Positions 8,637-17,386 are shown, counted from the first letter of the stretch. The stretch: 40,888 nucleotides of DNA from an uncultured Alphaproteobacteria bacterium (GCA_944393745.1 CALYBD010000022.1:1-40888); one strand, 5' to 3'. Program-made: numbers and translations. Notes: generated from the sequence alone by a model not told the origin.

Positions 8637-9758
8637 AAAAAATTTTTCTAAAATTCGCCGATAAATCCGGACCTGAATATCCAGATCGGCAATGGCAACA
8701 CTTTCGTTTGCGCCGTGCATTCCTTGTCCGCTGATTCCGCATTCCAAAACAGGGCAGTGTTTAACCATAAACCGCGCGTCCGAAGACCCGCCCGCGGTGC
8801 TTTCGACCGGATCCAGACCGGTAATTTCCCTGATGGCCTGTTTGACCAAAGCAGGCAGATGATGATCCCGGCAAATAAAAACATCGGCCATGCATTCCGT
8901 TTTAAAATCATAAGACACCCCGATTTTTTCCGCGGCGGTTTTTATTCTGGTGTCCAACAGCTTTGTTAAGCTTTCGACCGTATGTAATTCATTAAACCGG
9001 CAATTAAATTTTGCCGATGCCATTTCCGGAATAAGGTTCGGTGTCTGGTTGCCGACGTCAATCGTCGTGACCGATAAAGAGGAAGGTTCAAAATTATGTG
9101 TGCCGTTATCCAACGGTTTTCGGACTTCGTTCAGGATATCGCACAACGCTTCGACGGGATTGACGGCCAGCCGAACATAGCCGGTATGGCCGCTTTTCCC
9201 GGTTACGCTCAGTCGGGCGTTCAGGCTGCCGCGTCGTCCTGTTTTAATAACGGCGCCGGTCGGTTCCGTTCCGCCCGGTTCGCCGACAATTGCCGCCGTC
9301 CATTTTTCACCGCGTTCGGTCAGTTCTTTTAAAACTGCCGGTGTACCGTATGTCGGTATATCTTCTTCGTTGCCCGTGATTAACAGGGAAATCGTTCCGT
9401 TAAACGTAAAGTTTTCCAGTGCCTTAATAAAACAGGCAATGCCGCTTTTCATATCCATGGCGCCGCGGCCGTAAATTCTGCCGTCATGAATTTGTGCCCC
9501 GAACGGAGGATAATCCCAGTTTTGTCCGTCAACGCCAACAACGTCCACGTGTCCCAGAAAACAAAAGTGCGGATCGCCGTTTCCTTTTTTGGCATATAAG
9601 TTTTGTGTTTCGTTTTCGCCGGATCCGAAGACCATTCTTTCACAGGAAAACCCCAGATGCCTTAATGCGTTTTCAACAATATCCATGGCGCCCGCATCGC
9701 TGGGCGTAATGCTGGGGCATCTGATCAGATCCTGCAACAGATCAATCGTGTTGATCAT
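8631..9758 (-). CDS. dapE: Succinyl-diaminopimelate desuccinylase
   Basis: This 375-residue M20-family metallohydrolase acts in the succinylase branch of lysine/diaminopimelate synthesis, releasing LL-DAP from N-succinyl-DAP. Metal and catalytic segments are LGHVDVV (H70, D72), GRGAMDMKSG (D102) and ITGNEED (E131/E132). The C-terminal lid residues GGSSDARF and the ending GMHGANE are as in DapE. The length matches the family. Its ATG overlaps the stop of the upstream HAD gene by four bases (ATGA), so the two are translationally coupled. ArgE-type relatives are a possible alternative, but the GGSSDARF segment favours DapE. Confidence 0.92.
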   Translation of the reverse strand: MINTIDLLQDLIRCPSITPSDAGAMDIVENALRHLGFSCERMVFGSGENETQNLYAKKGNGDPHFCFLGHVDVVGVDGQNWDYPPFGAQIHDGRIYGRGAMDMKSGIACFIKALENFTFNGTISLLITGNEEDIPTYGTPAVLKELTERGEKWTAAIVGEPGGTEPTGAVIKTGRRGSLNARLSVTGKSGHTGYVRLAVNPVEALCDILNEVRKPLDNGTHNFEPSSLSVTTIDVGNQTPNLIPEMASAKFNCRFNELHTVESLTKLLDTRIKTAAEKIGVSYDFKTECMADVFICRDHHLPALVKQAIREITGLDPVESTAGGSSDARFMVKHCPVLECGISGQGMHGANESVAIADLDIQVRIYRRILEKFFN

Positions 9759-10450
9759 GCGCTTTTATCCAAAAACAACGAAGATAAAAACGTGGTCAGA
9801 TCAGGTGTTTCGTAATCGCAAAAATCTTTGGTGTCCACAGAGCAGTACCGGTTGTTCGTTACGTTGGAAGAAATCCATACGGTACGCATTCCGACCTTTT
9901 TTGCGGCCAATATATTGGCGGGACTGTCGTCGAACATAATGCTTTCCTGCGGCTTAATACCGAAGGTGTCCAGCATTTTTAAATAAGTTTGTTCTGCCGG
10001 TTTGGGGATATAGCCGGCTTCGCGAATTGAAAAAATTCCGGAAAAACACGCGCTGATGTTTAATTTTTTCAACACGCGTTCGGCATGATAACGCGCGCCG
10101 TTCGTAAAGACGTATTTCTTCCCGGGCAAAGCGTTCAGGCAGGCTTTCAGCTGCGGATTTTCCCGCAGTGAGGACAAATCCAGCTGATGGACGTATTCTG
10201 TAAATTCTTCCGGCGGGATATTGTGTTCAACCATCAGACCGTGCACGGTGGCACCGTATTTTTTGTAATAGTCTTTTTGCACGACGGAAGCCGTTTTTTC
10301 ATCAATATTTAAAACCCGCATGATATACGTACGGATCCGCTGCGCCATTTGTTCATAAATTTCCGGCGAAGGCGGATAAAGCGTGTCGTCCAAATCAAAG
10401 ATCCAGTTGCGGATCTCTTTTAATTCATTGCGTAAAACCTGATAATCCAT
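9755..10450 (-). CDS. HAD-family pyrimidine 5'-nucleotidase-like hydrolase
   Basis: This is a 231-residue HAD phosphatase with motif I FDLDDTLYP, motif II VFTNGA, the motif III lysine in GYIPKPAEQTY, and motif IV IMFDDSPANI. This pattern is that of the Pyr-5'-nucleotidase group, which dephosphorylates pyrimidine nucleotides. In alphaproteobacteria such a gene is often found beside dap genes, and here it overlaps dapE by ATGA. I take the ATG at 10450 because AGGAT lies just upstream; an in-frame ATG at 10480 would add ten residues but has no ribosome site. Confidence 0.85.
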   Translation of the reverse strand: MDYQVLRNELKEIRNWIFDLDDTLYPPSPEIYEQMAQRIRTYIMRVLNIDEKTASVVQKDYYKKYGATVHGLMVEHNIPPEEFTEYVHQLDLSSLRENPQLKACLNALPGKKYVFTNGARYHAERVLKKLNISACFSGIFSIREAGYIPKPAEQTYLKMLDTFGIKPQESIMFDDSPANILAAKKVGMRTVWISSNVTNNRYCSVDTKDFCDYETPDLTTFLSSLFLDKSA

Positions 10451-10515
10451 AGATACGTATCCTATTTTGGCAGAATACATATTCTAAAGGAAAGCTCTTA
10501 ACAAAACGTGTATTT

Positions 10516-11718
10516 TTAAAGGGCGTTAAACGTATAAAAAAGAGTTTTTATCAGTTCGAATCCTTTTTTCATGGACGGTATTTCAACATATTCGGCGGCG
10601 GAATGCATATTATATATGTTGGCCGCGCCGACCAGGTACGGTTTAAACGTTTTGCCCGCGGCATTTTTTCTTTGCGCGTAAAGATGGGTTTCCGCCCCGG
10701 CGTGGAAAGAAGAAACATTCAGCTTTATTCCCGTTTTTGCCGCAGCTTTTTCGGCCGTTTCGATCATGAACGTATCCTTTGATTTTTCAAACGGCGGCAT
10801 GTGTTCTTCGAAAACAACGGAAAAAAGAGCTCGGTTTTCATATTGCCGATTAAACGCCGCAACCGTTTTTTCAATATCGGCTTTCAGCTTGGCTTCAACG
10901 GCTTTGTCGGAACTGCGAATGGAATATAAAGCAAAAGCGTCCGTGTTGATAATATTGGACATTGCCTGTTCGGTCAGGAACAACGCAAAATCGGTGCCTT
11001 GTTTGTCTGTCGGCAGATTTTTAATGCCGCCGCCGACAACCGCGCCCGCATTGATGGACGTTACGACGCCGGTTTCGTCTTTGTGATAAACGCCCTGCGG
11101 AATTTGCGCCATCAGGTCGGCAATTAATTTGACGGCGTTGACGCGTTCGGGATCGGCGATGTCAATGCCGGAATGCCCGCCTTTTAAGGTTTTAACGCTG
11201 ATCAGCATTTTCGTATACCCCGCGCCGGCGATTTGAAAATCACCCAGCCGATCGCCGTCCAAAACAAGAATGTATTCGGATTTCAAACGATCAAATTGCA
11301 AAGCGCGGGCGCCGCTCATGTTTTGTTCTTCGTCACGGGTAAAGACGATTTCCAATCCGCCGTGTTTCAGATTTTTATCTTCGGCCACCGTTTTGGCCAG
11401 CAGCATTGCCGCGGCGACGCCGGCTTTGTCATCTGCTCCCAGCGTTCGTTGGCCGTCCGTTTTTAAAACAGAGTCCTGTTCGACAATATTAACGGGGCTT
11501 AAATCCCCGACGACGTCCATATGCGCAGACAGCATCAACGGCTGTTTTAAAGGATCCGTTGCGGGAATTTCGGCATAAACATTGCCGAACGAATCTTTTT
11601 TGGCATCAATGTTGTTTTCTGTGAAAAAAGCAATAATTTTATCGGCGACGGCTTCTTCCTGTAAAGAAGGCGAAGGAATCCGTGCCAAAGTACAAAACAA
11701 GTCAATTAAATCCGTCAT
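10516..11718 (-). CDS. pepT: Peptidase T-like M20 metallopeptidase
   Basis: At 400 residues this is an M20B peptidase of the tripeptidase T type, removing N-terminal residues from tripeptides in the cytoplasm. Motifs are LSAHMDVVGD (H66, D68), LGADDKAGVA (second metal Asp), TRDEEQNMSGA (catalytic Glu) and LDGDRLGDF. GGHSGIDI marks the dimerisation lid and a C-terminal His lies in NMHSAAEYVEI. It is a single gene, about 65 bases from the HAD gene and in the same orientation, but with its own spacing. The exact substrate range within the PepT group is not certain. Confidence 0.85.
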   Translation of the reverse strand: MTDLIDLFCTLARIPSPSLQEEAVADKIIAFFTENNIDAKKDSFGNVYAEIPATDPLKQPLMLSAHMDVVGDLSPVNIVEQDSVLKTDGQRTLGADDKAGVAAAMLLAKTVAEDKNLKHGGLEIVFTRDEEQNMSGARALQFDRLKSEYILVLDGDRLGDFQIAGAGYTKMLISVKTLKGGHSGIDIADPERVNAVKLIADLMAQIPQGVYHKDETGVVTSINAGAVVGGGIKNLPTDKQGTDFALFLTEQAMSNIINTDAFALYSIRSSDKAVEAKLKADIEKTVAAFNRQYENRALFSVVFEEHMPPFEKSKDTFMIETAEKAAAKTGIKLNVSSFHAGAETHLYAQRKNAAGKTFKPYLVGAANIYNMHSAAEYVEIPSMKKGFELIKTLFYTFNAL

Positions 11719-11831
11719 GACGTCCTCGCTTTAAAAATTTCTTTCAGGGTATTCCTTTTAACGGATTTACTCAACAAACAAAATGATGTCTAATCGGAAA
11801 GATTATTTTTTGTTTTTTTGGAAGAACCGAT

Positions 11832-12044
11832 ATGGGATATAACGAAACGGAAGAACGTTTTATTGCTTTGGAAAGCCTTTGTGCGGAATACGAACGCACG
11901 ATCAAAGATTTAAACGAGATTGTGGCGCAACAGGCATTAAAGCTGGATCGATTGGAAAGAGAAGTTTTCTATTTGATTCAGAATTTTGACGCAAGCGGAC
12001 AGGTTCGTCCTTTGTCCGAAGAAACACCGCCGCCGCATTACTGA
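11832..12044 (+). CDS. slyX: SlyX-like coiled-coil protein
   Basis: This 70-residue acidic protein is predicted to be one long coiled coil (ERFIALESLCAEYERTIKDL and following) and ends in PPPHY, the conserved tail of SlyX proteins. The role of SlyX is unknown. Its length agrees with the family. It is divergent from pepT, followed by a terminator, and convergent with infA. Confidence 0.85.
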   Translation: MGYNETEERFIALESLCAEYERTIKDLNEIVAQQALKLDRLEREVFYLIQNFDASGQVRPLSEETPPPHY

Positions 12045-12050
12045 ATAGTC

Positions 12051-12086
12051 CAAAAAAAATCCCTCCGGCGGGGGAGGGTGTTTTTT
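12051..12086. terminator. Bidirectional terminator between slyX and infA
   Basis: A CCCTCC/GGAGGG hairpin at 12061-12078 is flanked by an A-run (12052-12059) and a T-run (12081-12086), so it can end transcripts from both sides. Confidence 0.8.
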
Positions 12087-12312
12087 AAACCGGCGTTTTA
12101 TGCCTGAAGGTAATGCGTCCTTTTGTCAGATCATAGGGCGTCATTTCAATATCTACCTTGTCACCGACCATGACCCGGATACGGAACTTGCGCATTTTTC
12201 CGGCCGTATGCGCCAAAATTTCATGATCATTTTCCAGTTTGACCCGGAACATTGCGTTTGGCAGCTTTTCAATGACAGTGCCGCTGAATTCCAACAATTC
12301 TTCTTTTGCCAT
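12085..12312 (-). CDS. infA: Translation initiation factor IF-1
   Basis: This 75-residue S1/OB-fold protein contains [39 protein letters not shown] and ITFRHK, diagnostic of IF-1. It binds the 30S A site during initiation together with IF-2 and IF-3. The start has a good AGGAG about 8 bases upstream. Maf, at 26551, is not adjacent to it here, although the two are neighbours in many alphaproteobacteria. Confidence 0.97.
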   Translation of the reverse strand: MAKEELLEFSGTVIEKLPNAMFRVKLENDHEILAHTAGKMRKFRIRVMVGDKVDIEMTPYDLTKGRITFRHKTPV

Positions 12313-12378
12313 AAAGGACTCCTTGAAAAATAAAGACAGGACGCTTATATACGCCTTTTTTTGCAGAAAGACAAGCCG

Positions 12379-12846
12379 TTAAAGATCATAAGAGTCCAAT
12401 TCTTCTTCGGACATATCGGCGGATCGGTAATCGGAAAAGATTTCGGCGCCTTCTTCTTCCCATTCGATGCCCCGGATCACCCAGTTACTGATCTGTTCCA
12501 TTTTTTCCAAAGGAATATTTAATGCCATGCCGACCTTTGAAATAAACAGGATTTCGGAATCCGACAAATCGCCGTCTTCATACCCCAGGTAAAACATTTC
12601 GCGAATTAAAACCAGAGCAAATCCTTTTTCGGTGATGGTTTTTACCAGTTCCAGCGCTTCTTCTTCGGATCTGGGACGAATCGCTTCTTTTGCCTGGTCT
12701 TTTGTCAGGTTATACAATTTCGCCAGATCGACAAAAAACTGTTTTTCATTGCCGTCAAATTCACCGTCGACACGCGCCAGATGAGCAATTGTGCCCAAAA
12801 AGGCAATACGCTGCGGCAAATCAACGTCTTCGAAAAATTCCATCAT
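12379..12846 (-). CDS. TerB-like helical protein
   Basis: This 155-residue acidic, all-helical protein resembles TerB/DjlA N-terminal domains: FLGTIAHLARVDGEFDGNE near residues 17-35 and a second acidic repeat, YLGYEDGDLSDSEILFI, near 107-123. Each repeat has the Asp/Glu cluster thought to bind a cation. The conserved family role is a stress or scaffold domain, and tellurite resistance itself should not be assumed. It has a strong GGAGGAG ribosome site and two adjacent ATG codons (12846 and 12843). The acidic tail (about 130-155) is disordered-looking. It is probably the upstream partner of infA, with a 66-base gap. Confidence 0.7.
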   Translation of the reverse strand: MMEFFEDVDLPQRIAFLGTIAHLARVDGEFDGNEKQFFVDLAKLYNLTKDQAKEAIRPRSEEEALELVKTITEKGFALVLIREMFYLGYEDGDLSDSEILFISKVGMALNIPLEKMEQISNWVIRGIEWEEEGAEIFSDYRSADMSEEELDSYDL

Positions 12847-12941
12847 GGATTTGTTCTCCTCCGTTTTATTAATAAGTTCTTATTTTTAGTTATCCTCTTT
12901 TTGCCGCTTATTACAAGCAAAAAGTAAAATACGAACATGAA

Positions 12942-12970
12942 TTGTAAGCATATTGTAACATATCTTACAA
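12942..12970. promoter_or_regulatory. Dyad upstream of the first cold-shock gene
   Basis: TTGTAAG (12942-12948) and CTTACAA (12964-12970) form a perfect 7-bp inverted repeat with a 15-base AT-rich spacer. It lies in the 209-base divergent gap between the TerB-like gene and the cold-shock gene, so it could be an operator for either. There is no T-run to make it a terminator. Confidence 0.35.
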
Positions 12971-13055
12971 CTAAGGGATAAAGTGACGTCGCTGCTTTTT
13001 CGTGTTAGCCTGCTTTTTGTCTGAATGATAACAGGCGGAATTTTTTAGGAAAGAG

Positions 13056-13271
13056 ATGAAAATGAGTGTTGGTACGGTAAAATGGTTTAATAATGCAAAA
13101 GGGTTCGGGTTTATCTGTCCGATTGACGGATCAAAAGATGTGTTCGTACACATTTCCGCCGTTCAAAAGGCCGGGATCCGCGGACTGCAGGACGGACAGC
13201 GCATAGAATATGATCTGCTGCCCGGTAAAGACGGCAGAATTTCTGCCGAAAATTTAAAAGTCCTCGGCTGA
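13056..13271 (+). CDS. Cold-shock domain protein
   Basis: This is a 71-residue single cold-shock domain with RNP1 KGFGFI and RNP2 VFVHISAV, an RNA/single-strand DNA chaperone. Both ATG codons (13056 and 13062) follow AGGA at 13047-13050; the second would give the usual N-terminus MSVGTVKWF and is nearly as likely. A leader of perhaps 100 bases or more precedes it, with a GCCTG/CAGGC hairpin at 13008-13036. This fits the structured leaders of cold-shock mRNAs, although cold induction is not shown by sequence. Confidence 0.93.
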   Translation: MKMSVGTVKWFNNAKGFGFICPIDGSKDVFVHISAVQKAGIRGLQDGQRIEYDLLPGKDGRISAENLKVLG

Positions 13272-13293
13272 ATGTTCAGCCTGCTTTGCCGGC

Positions 13294-13334
13294 GGCGGAT
13301 TTTTATGGCGTGTCCGAAAATCCGCCGTTTTTGT
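13294..13334 (+). terminator. Terminator after the first cold-shock gene
   Basis: A perfect 10-bp stem GGCGGATTTT / AAAATCCGCC (13294-13303, 13317-13326) is followed by GTTTTTG. A second short dyad, GGCTGAATGTTCAGCC, overlaps the stop codon at 13266-13281. Confidence 0.8.
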
Positions 13335-13410
13335 GTTTGCGGAAAATTTTGATGCGATTTTTGTCTTTTTGACGTACAATAGGCAAATTGTTTTCCTGCA
13401 GGAGTTGAAA

Positions 13411-13896
13411 ATGCCGTCTTTTGATATTGTTTCCAAAACGGATATGACCGAAATAACAAATGCCGTGGCCGGCGTGTCGCGCGAAATTTCTCAGCGTTTT
13501 GATTTTAAAGGATCGAAAAGTTCCGTGGAATTAAAGGATAAGGAAATAACGATTTTGGCCGATGACGCCCTGAAATTAAAACAGGTGCACGAACTGGTTT
13601 TAACGTATGCCGCACGTCGTAAAATCGACACTTCCGCCCTTGCGTTCGGCAAAGAAGAAAAGGCCGCCGGCGCCATGATTCGTCAGATTGTCCGCGTAAA
13701 ACAGGGAATAGATCAGGAAACGGCCAAAAAAATTGCCAAAGCGATCAAAGATTCCAAGAAAAAAGTGCAGGTTTCCATTCAGGGGGACGAACTGCGCGTT
13801 TCGGGTAAAAAACGCGATGATTTGCAGGATACGATTGCTTTTGTAAAAACACTGGGGATTAATCAACCGCTGCAGTTTGTTAATTTCCGCGATTAA
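13411..13896 (+). CDS. yajQ: YajQ-family nucleotide-binding protein
   Basis: This 161-residue protein starts MPSFDIVSKTD and carries FDFKGSKSSVEL and RVSGKKRDDLQ, typical of the YajQ (UPF0234) family. Some members bind cyclic-di-GMP and act with a transcription factor partner; others bind tRNA or GTP, so the ligand here is unknown. The start at 13411 has GGAG at 13401-13404. An in-frame upstream extension to 13333 overlaps the preceding terminator and is not used. Confidence 0.93.
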   Translation: MPSFDIVSKTDMTEITNAVAGVSREISQRFDFKGSKSSVELKDKEITILADDALKLKQVHELVLTYAARRKIDTSALAFGKEEKAAGAMIRQIVRVKQGIDQETAKKIAKAIKDSKKKVQVSIQGDELRVSGKKRDDLQDTIAFVKTLGINQPLQFVNFRD

Positions 13897-13914
13897 TGTT
13901 TAAGGAGCATTTGC

Positions 13915-14757
13915 ATGAAAAAAATATTTCTTCCGAACACGTCCGAATGGATTAATCGTTTTTTTGATTTTTTAAGCCGCAAAGTCAGCGGGAAAGTCTT
14001 ATCGGCGTGCGATTTTTTTGCTCGGATCGGTTTGGCCGGCTTGTTTGTCATTGCCGTTCTCAGTGTTGTTTTCGGGCTTGTTTTGATCGGGCGCTACGAT
14101 ATTCCGGTTGCTTCGGCCGTGATTTTTATACTGATGTCCGTTTTAGGATGCCTGTTTTTGCATTACGTTGCTTTTATGATGCTGCCGGCATTGAATACGC
14201 TGATTAAAAACGCGCCGACGAAAATGTCTTCGGCCGGTGTGTTGAAAGTCATGGCTTTGTTCGTCGGCATTGTCGGTATTCTGGCCTTGCTGTACGGTAT
14301 TTATTCTTCCATTGTGACGTTCAGAGCCGAAATCATGGGCATGATGGTTGTTGAATCGAACAATGTTTTCTTTGCCAGCCTGTTTTTGTTTATTTTCTGT
14401 GAATTCTGGCTGTTTTTATTGTTGGAACCTTCGGAACTGAATGTCGAAATAGTCGAAAAAACTTCTGTCGGCGAAGAATTTATCGGTCTGACCTCCTTTT
14501 TTGCCAAAGGGTGTCTGAAACTGGCGCCGGTTGTTTTCGGGACGGCCATTACTTTCGGTATTTTGCAGTTGGTTATTATGTTGTTTAATTCCGATGCTTT
14601 GATGGATCAAATGCAAGTACTTGTTTATTTGTGCTTGTCTGCGTTTTTGCCGTTGTTTGTTTATATCGCGTTTTTGTCGTATTACTTTACGCTGGATATT
14701 CTGACGGCGATTTTAAATCTGCCGGCAAAGCTGGATAAAATAGCTTCGAAAGAATAA
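13915..14757 (+). CDS. Polytopic membrane protein of unknown function
   Basis: This 280-residue protein has about six hydrophobic segments, near residues 36-58, 65-92, 108-130, 148-168, 200-220 and 231-255. A short cytoplasmic-looking N-terminus and a basic C-terminal tail flank them. No catalytic or transport motif is seen. The start follows AAGGAG at 13903-13908, 18 bases after yajQ in the same direction, so read-through from yajQ is likely. I do not recognise the family. Confidence 0.65.
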   Translation: MKKIFLPNTSEWINRFFDFLSRKVSGKVLSACDFFARIGLAGLFVIAVLSVVFGLVLIGRYDIPVASAVIFILMSVLGCLFLHYVAFMMLPALNTLIKNAPTKMSSAGVLKVMALFVGIVGILALLYGIYSSIVTFRAEIMGMMVVESNNVFFASLFLFIFCEFWLFLLLEPSELNVEIVEKTSVGEEFIGLTSFFAKGCLKLAPVVFGTAITFGILQLVIMLFNSDALMDQMQVLVYLCLSAFLPLFVYIAFLSYYFTLDILTAILNLPAKLDKIASKE

Positions 14758-14775
14758 AAATAACTGATTGAAATA

Positions 14776-14806
14776 AAAAAAGCAGCCGTATGGCTGCTTT
14801 TTTTTT
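14776..14806 (+). terminator. Intrinsic terminator
   Basis: An AAAAAGCAGCC / GGCTGCTTTTT hairpin with loop GTAT and a long T-run closes the yajQ - membrane protein unit. Confidence 0.9.
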
Positions 14807-14903
14807 GTAAAAGAGTTGAAATTTATTACATAAAAAAAGAATTATGCTTTATTTATAAAATATTTAATGATATTTTTTTACTTGAATAAAGGGGGATAGA
14901 ATT

Positions 14904-15221
14904 ATGGTCAGCATTCAGGAACAATTAGATCGTATTTTTCGCGGTGATTTCAAAGGGGTATTTAATCCGTCCAAAACCGTTTCAATTGAAAAAAATCAAG
15001 CCGACAAAAATTCTTTGCAGTCTGATCACCTGATTTCGCTTTGTGCAAAAGCCATGGACAATGTCGATGATCGGATCGCAATTGCCGAAACAACAAGGAT
15101 AGGATATAAGGCAGCTGTGACTTTTGTGCATGAATATCGGCATCAGTATCAGTTTAAGAATGACGATATCAATCATTATAAGGGAAATTTATCGCTGGCT
15201 GAAAATATTCTGGACGATTGA
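14904..15221 (+). CDS. Small HExxH-motif protein, possibly a frameshifted peptidase
   Basis: The 105-residue frame has a GGGGGA ribosome site upstream and ends at a TGA (15219-15221). Residues near 75-85 read VTFVHEYRHQYQF, an HExxH zinc-binding pattern in a helical context like that of small putative metallopeptidases (DUF6782-type). In that family a downstream Glu-containing helix supplies the third ligand. Here the frame ends too early, but the +1 frame continues at once with ESATQTFFYQNL, which looks like that helix. The gene therefore looks broken or recoded. DNA here is AT-richer than the neighbouring genes. Confidence 0.5.
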   Translation: MVSIQEQLDRIFRGDFKGVFNPSKTVSIEKNQADKNSLQSDHLISLCAKAMDNVDDRIAIAETTRIGYKAAVTFVHEYRHQYQFKNDDINHYKGNLSLAENILDD

Positions 15222-15306
15222 ATCTGCGACACAGACGTTTTTTTATCAAAATCTGTCTGAAATGAAGGACAGGTATCTGCTGATCAAAAACAATCGCGAC
15301 TTGTGA
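15219..15306 (+). other. Possible +1-frame continuation of the HExxH gene
   Basis: Skipping one base at the TGA gives about 28 further residues (ESATQTFFYQNLSEMKDRYL and on), ending at TGA 15304-15306. The acidic, aromatic helix resembles the Glu-bearing helix downstream of HExxH in related peptidases. This is inference from pattern only. Confidence 0.35.
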
Positions 15307-15377
15307 GTTTTGGAAAAATCGTTCAGAACTTTAGTCTGTCGGGGAGACATGGCTGTATTTTTGTGTATTAAAATCAG

Positions 15378-16232
15378 ATGCTGACAGTTATTACGGGATT
15401 TTTAATTGTTCTTTTTTATGCGTTGCGTCCGTTTGTTTACAAACCGGCCAGCAAGCTATTGGATCCTGCCGTTTCTTCTTATTTCACGGCGGTGTGGTGT
15501 TTGTTGTTTGCTTTGCCGACGTTGCCGTTTTGCGGGCATTATTTTTTTATTGACGGTCGGCTTGTTTTTCTGACGCCGGGAATTGTTTTTCCGTTGTTAA
15601 AAGGAATTTCTTTGTTTTGTTTTATGAAATTAAATCAGATTGTTAACAAAGAAAATACTTCCGGATCCGTATTTTGGGGCGTGATCAGTCTGGCTTTGGT
15701 GGCGTTGGTGACGACCTTTGTCTTTGATGTACCGCTGGCGCGTTTAAAACTGATGATTCTGTTATTTATCGGTGCGATGGGGGTGTTGTTTTTTGTTTTC
15801 GGAGAAGGACGCCGTTTATCTTCCCGCGGCAAAAAAGCCTTTGTAGGCCTGATTTTGTTTGCGGCGCTGAATAATATTTGCGATACGCTGGGGATCAGAG
15901 ACACAAACTGGTATGTTTTGTATACGGTACCGACGATCGGTATGTTGTTTTGTTCCGTCATTGCCGCAGGCAAGACGTTTCCGTTAAAGGCTTTTTTTAC
16001 GACACATCACATTGTTTTTGCCGGTATTGTTTATGCGGCCGGCGAAATGATTTTAATTTTTTCCATGCAGTCGTTTTTCCCCGTCGTTGCCGCGATTTTC
16101 CTGATTCGTTTGGCGCAAAGCCTTGATTTAATTCTGGCGTATCATCTGGAAAAAGAAGGCAAAGCCGGCGTCCAGTATTTCTTTGCGTTAGGGACGATCG
16201 TTTTGGCTTATTTTTTCTTTTTCGGAATTTAA
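15378..16232 (+). CDS. DMT/EamA-like membrane transporter
   Basis: This 284-residue protein has about ten short hydrophobic helices in two halves, as in the drug/metabolite transporter superfamily. Examples are MLTVITGFLIVLFYALRPFV, LMILLFIGAMGVLFFVFGEG and a last helix ending in FFFFGI. No substrate can be inferred. The ATG at 15378 has no obvious ribosome site, and a start slightly downstream is possible. Its stop overlaps that of rnd by four bases on the opposite strand. Confidence 0.65.
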   Translation: MLTVITGFLIVLFYALRPFVYKPASKLLDPAVSSYFTAVWCLLFALPTLPFCGHYFFIDGRLVFLTPGIVFPLLKGISLFCFMKLNQIVNKENTSGSVFWGVISLALVALVTTFVFDVPLARLKLMILLFIGAMGVLFFVFGEGRRLSSRGKKAFVGLILFAALNNICDTLGIRDTNWYVLYTVPTIGMLFCSVIAAGKTFPLKAFFTTHHIVFAGIVYAAGEMILIFSMQSFFPVVAAIFLIRLAQSLDLILAYHLEKEGKAGVQYFFALGTIVLAYFFFFGI

Positions 16233-17386
16233 GCTGAAATTAAATCAATACGGTGTTTTTCGGGATTATAGCGCAAAGCCGTTTTGCCGGCTTTTAATTC
16301 CAGAGCATCTTTGCCGAAAATTTCATAGCGCCAGCCTTTTAACGCATTTATGTTCGGTTTGTTTTCGCCGGCCAGCATATCCAGTTCGTCCGGGGTCGCG
16401 ATTAATTTTTCGGCAACATCGTTTTCGGCGGCTTTGATCATTAACAGCAACCGCAGCATTTTGGAAACGGAACGTGCCGAACGCGGCAATTCATAAGGCT
16501 TTGGCAAAACGGGATAAGTTGTTTCGTCCTGATTTTTTACGCTTGCAATAATTTTCAGAATGTCTCTGCCGATGCGCCCGTGAGCAAATCCCTGCGGCAA
16601 TCCGCGCATTTTTGCCATTTCTTCAACGGAATCGGGAACATTTGCGGCGATTTCCAGCAGGATTTCATCGCGTATAATATGTTTGCGCGGCCGGTTTAAA
16701 CGTTTTGCTTCGTTTTCCCGATACGCGGCCAAAGCCTGACACAAAGCCAGATAAAACGGTTTTGAACAGTTTAGTTTTAATCGTTTCCAGGCCAAAGAGG
16801 GATCATTTTCATATATCTGCGGATTAATTAAGGTCGCCATATCGTCATCAACCCAGTGGGTTCGTCCTGTTTGTTCCAGCAGTTCCGTCATTTTTTTATA
16901 GATATCGCGCAGGTGGGTGACATCGGCCAAAGCGTAACGAATTTGTTTGTCGGTCAGTGGTCGGCGCGACCAATCCGTAAAGCGCATGGATTTATCCAGT
17001 TCTATGCCCAGCAGCTTCTGCACCAGATTTTGATAACTGACAGATTCCCCGAATCCGCAGACCATAGCGGCCAGCTGAGTATCAAAAACGGGGAAAGGCG
17101 TTTTGGCATTTAAGTGATAAAAAATTTCGATATCCTGTCGGGCCGCATGAAAGACCTTAACGACATTTTTGTTTTGCATTAATTCAAACAAGGGTTTCAG
17201 ATCAATGCCTTTTGCCAGGGGATCAATGCAAACGGCTTCGTCAACGGAAGCGATCTGGATCAGGCACAATTGCGGCCAATAAGTTTTTTCACGGATAAAT
17301 TCCGTGTCAACGGTAACAAATTGATGGTCGGCCAATCGCTGGCAGAGCAAGTTAAGTTCTTCAGTTGTTTGAATGAATAAGCACAT
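16229..17386 (-). CDS. rnd: Ribonuclease D
   Basis: This 385-residue 3'-5' exoribonuclease is involved in tRNA 3' maturation. The DEDDy nuclease domain is in the first ~170 residues: VTVDTEF (D27, E29), VFHAARQDIEIF, and the third motif around YALADVTHL. An HRDC domain follows near 205-290 (LALCQALAAYRENEAKRLNR) and a second helical region completes it, matching the length of RNase D. It is a single gene, convergent with the DMT-like gene. Confidence 0.93.
   Translation of the reverse strand: MCLFIQTTEELNLLCQRLADHQFVTVDTEFIREKTYWPQLCLIQIASVDEAVCIDPLAKGIDLKPLFELMQNKNVVKVFHAARQDIEIFYHLNAKTPFPVFDTQLAAMVCGFGESVSYQNLVQKLLGIELDKSMRFTDWSRRPLTDKQIRYALADVTHLRDIYKKMTELLEQTGRTHWVDDDMATLINPQIYENDPSLAWKRLKLNCSKPFYLALCQALAAYRENEAKRLNRPRKHIIRDEILLEIAANVPDSVEEMAKMRGLPQGFAHGRIGRDILKIIASVKNQDETTYPVLPKPYELPRSARSVSKMLRLLLMIKAAENDVAEKLIATPDELDMLAGENKPNINALKGWRYEIFGKDALELKAGKTALRYNPEKHRIDLISA

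Noticed and set aside
12379-12846. TerB-like gene as tellurite resistance
   Set aside because: No other ter genes nearby; the domain is widespread outside tellurite operons.
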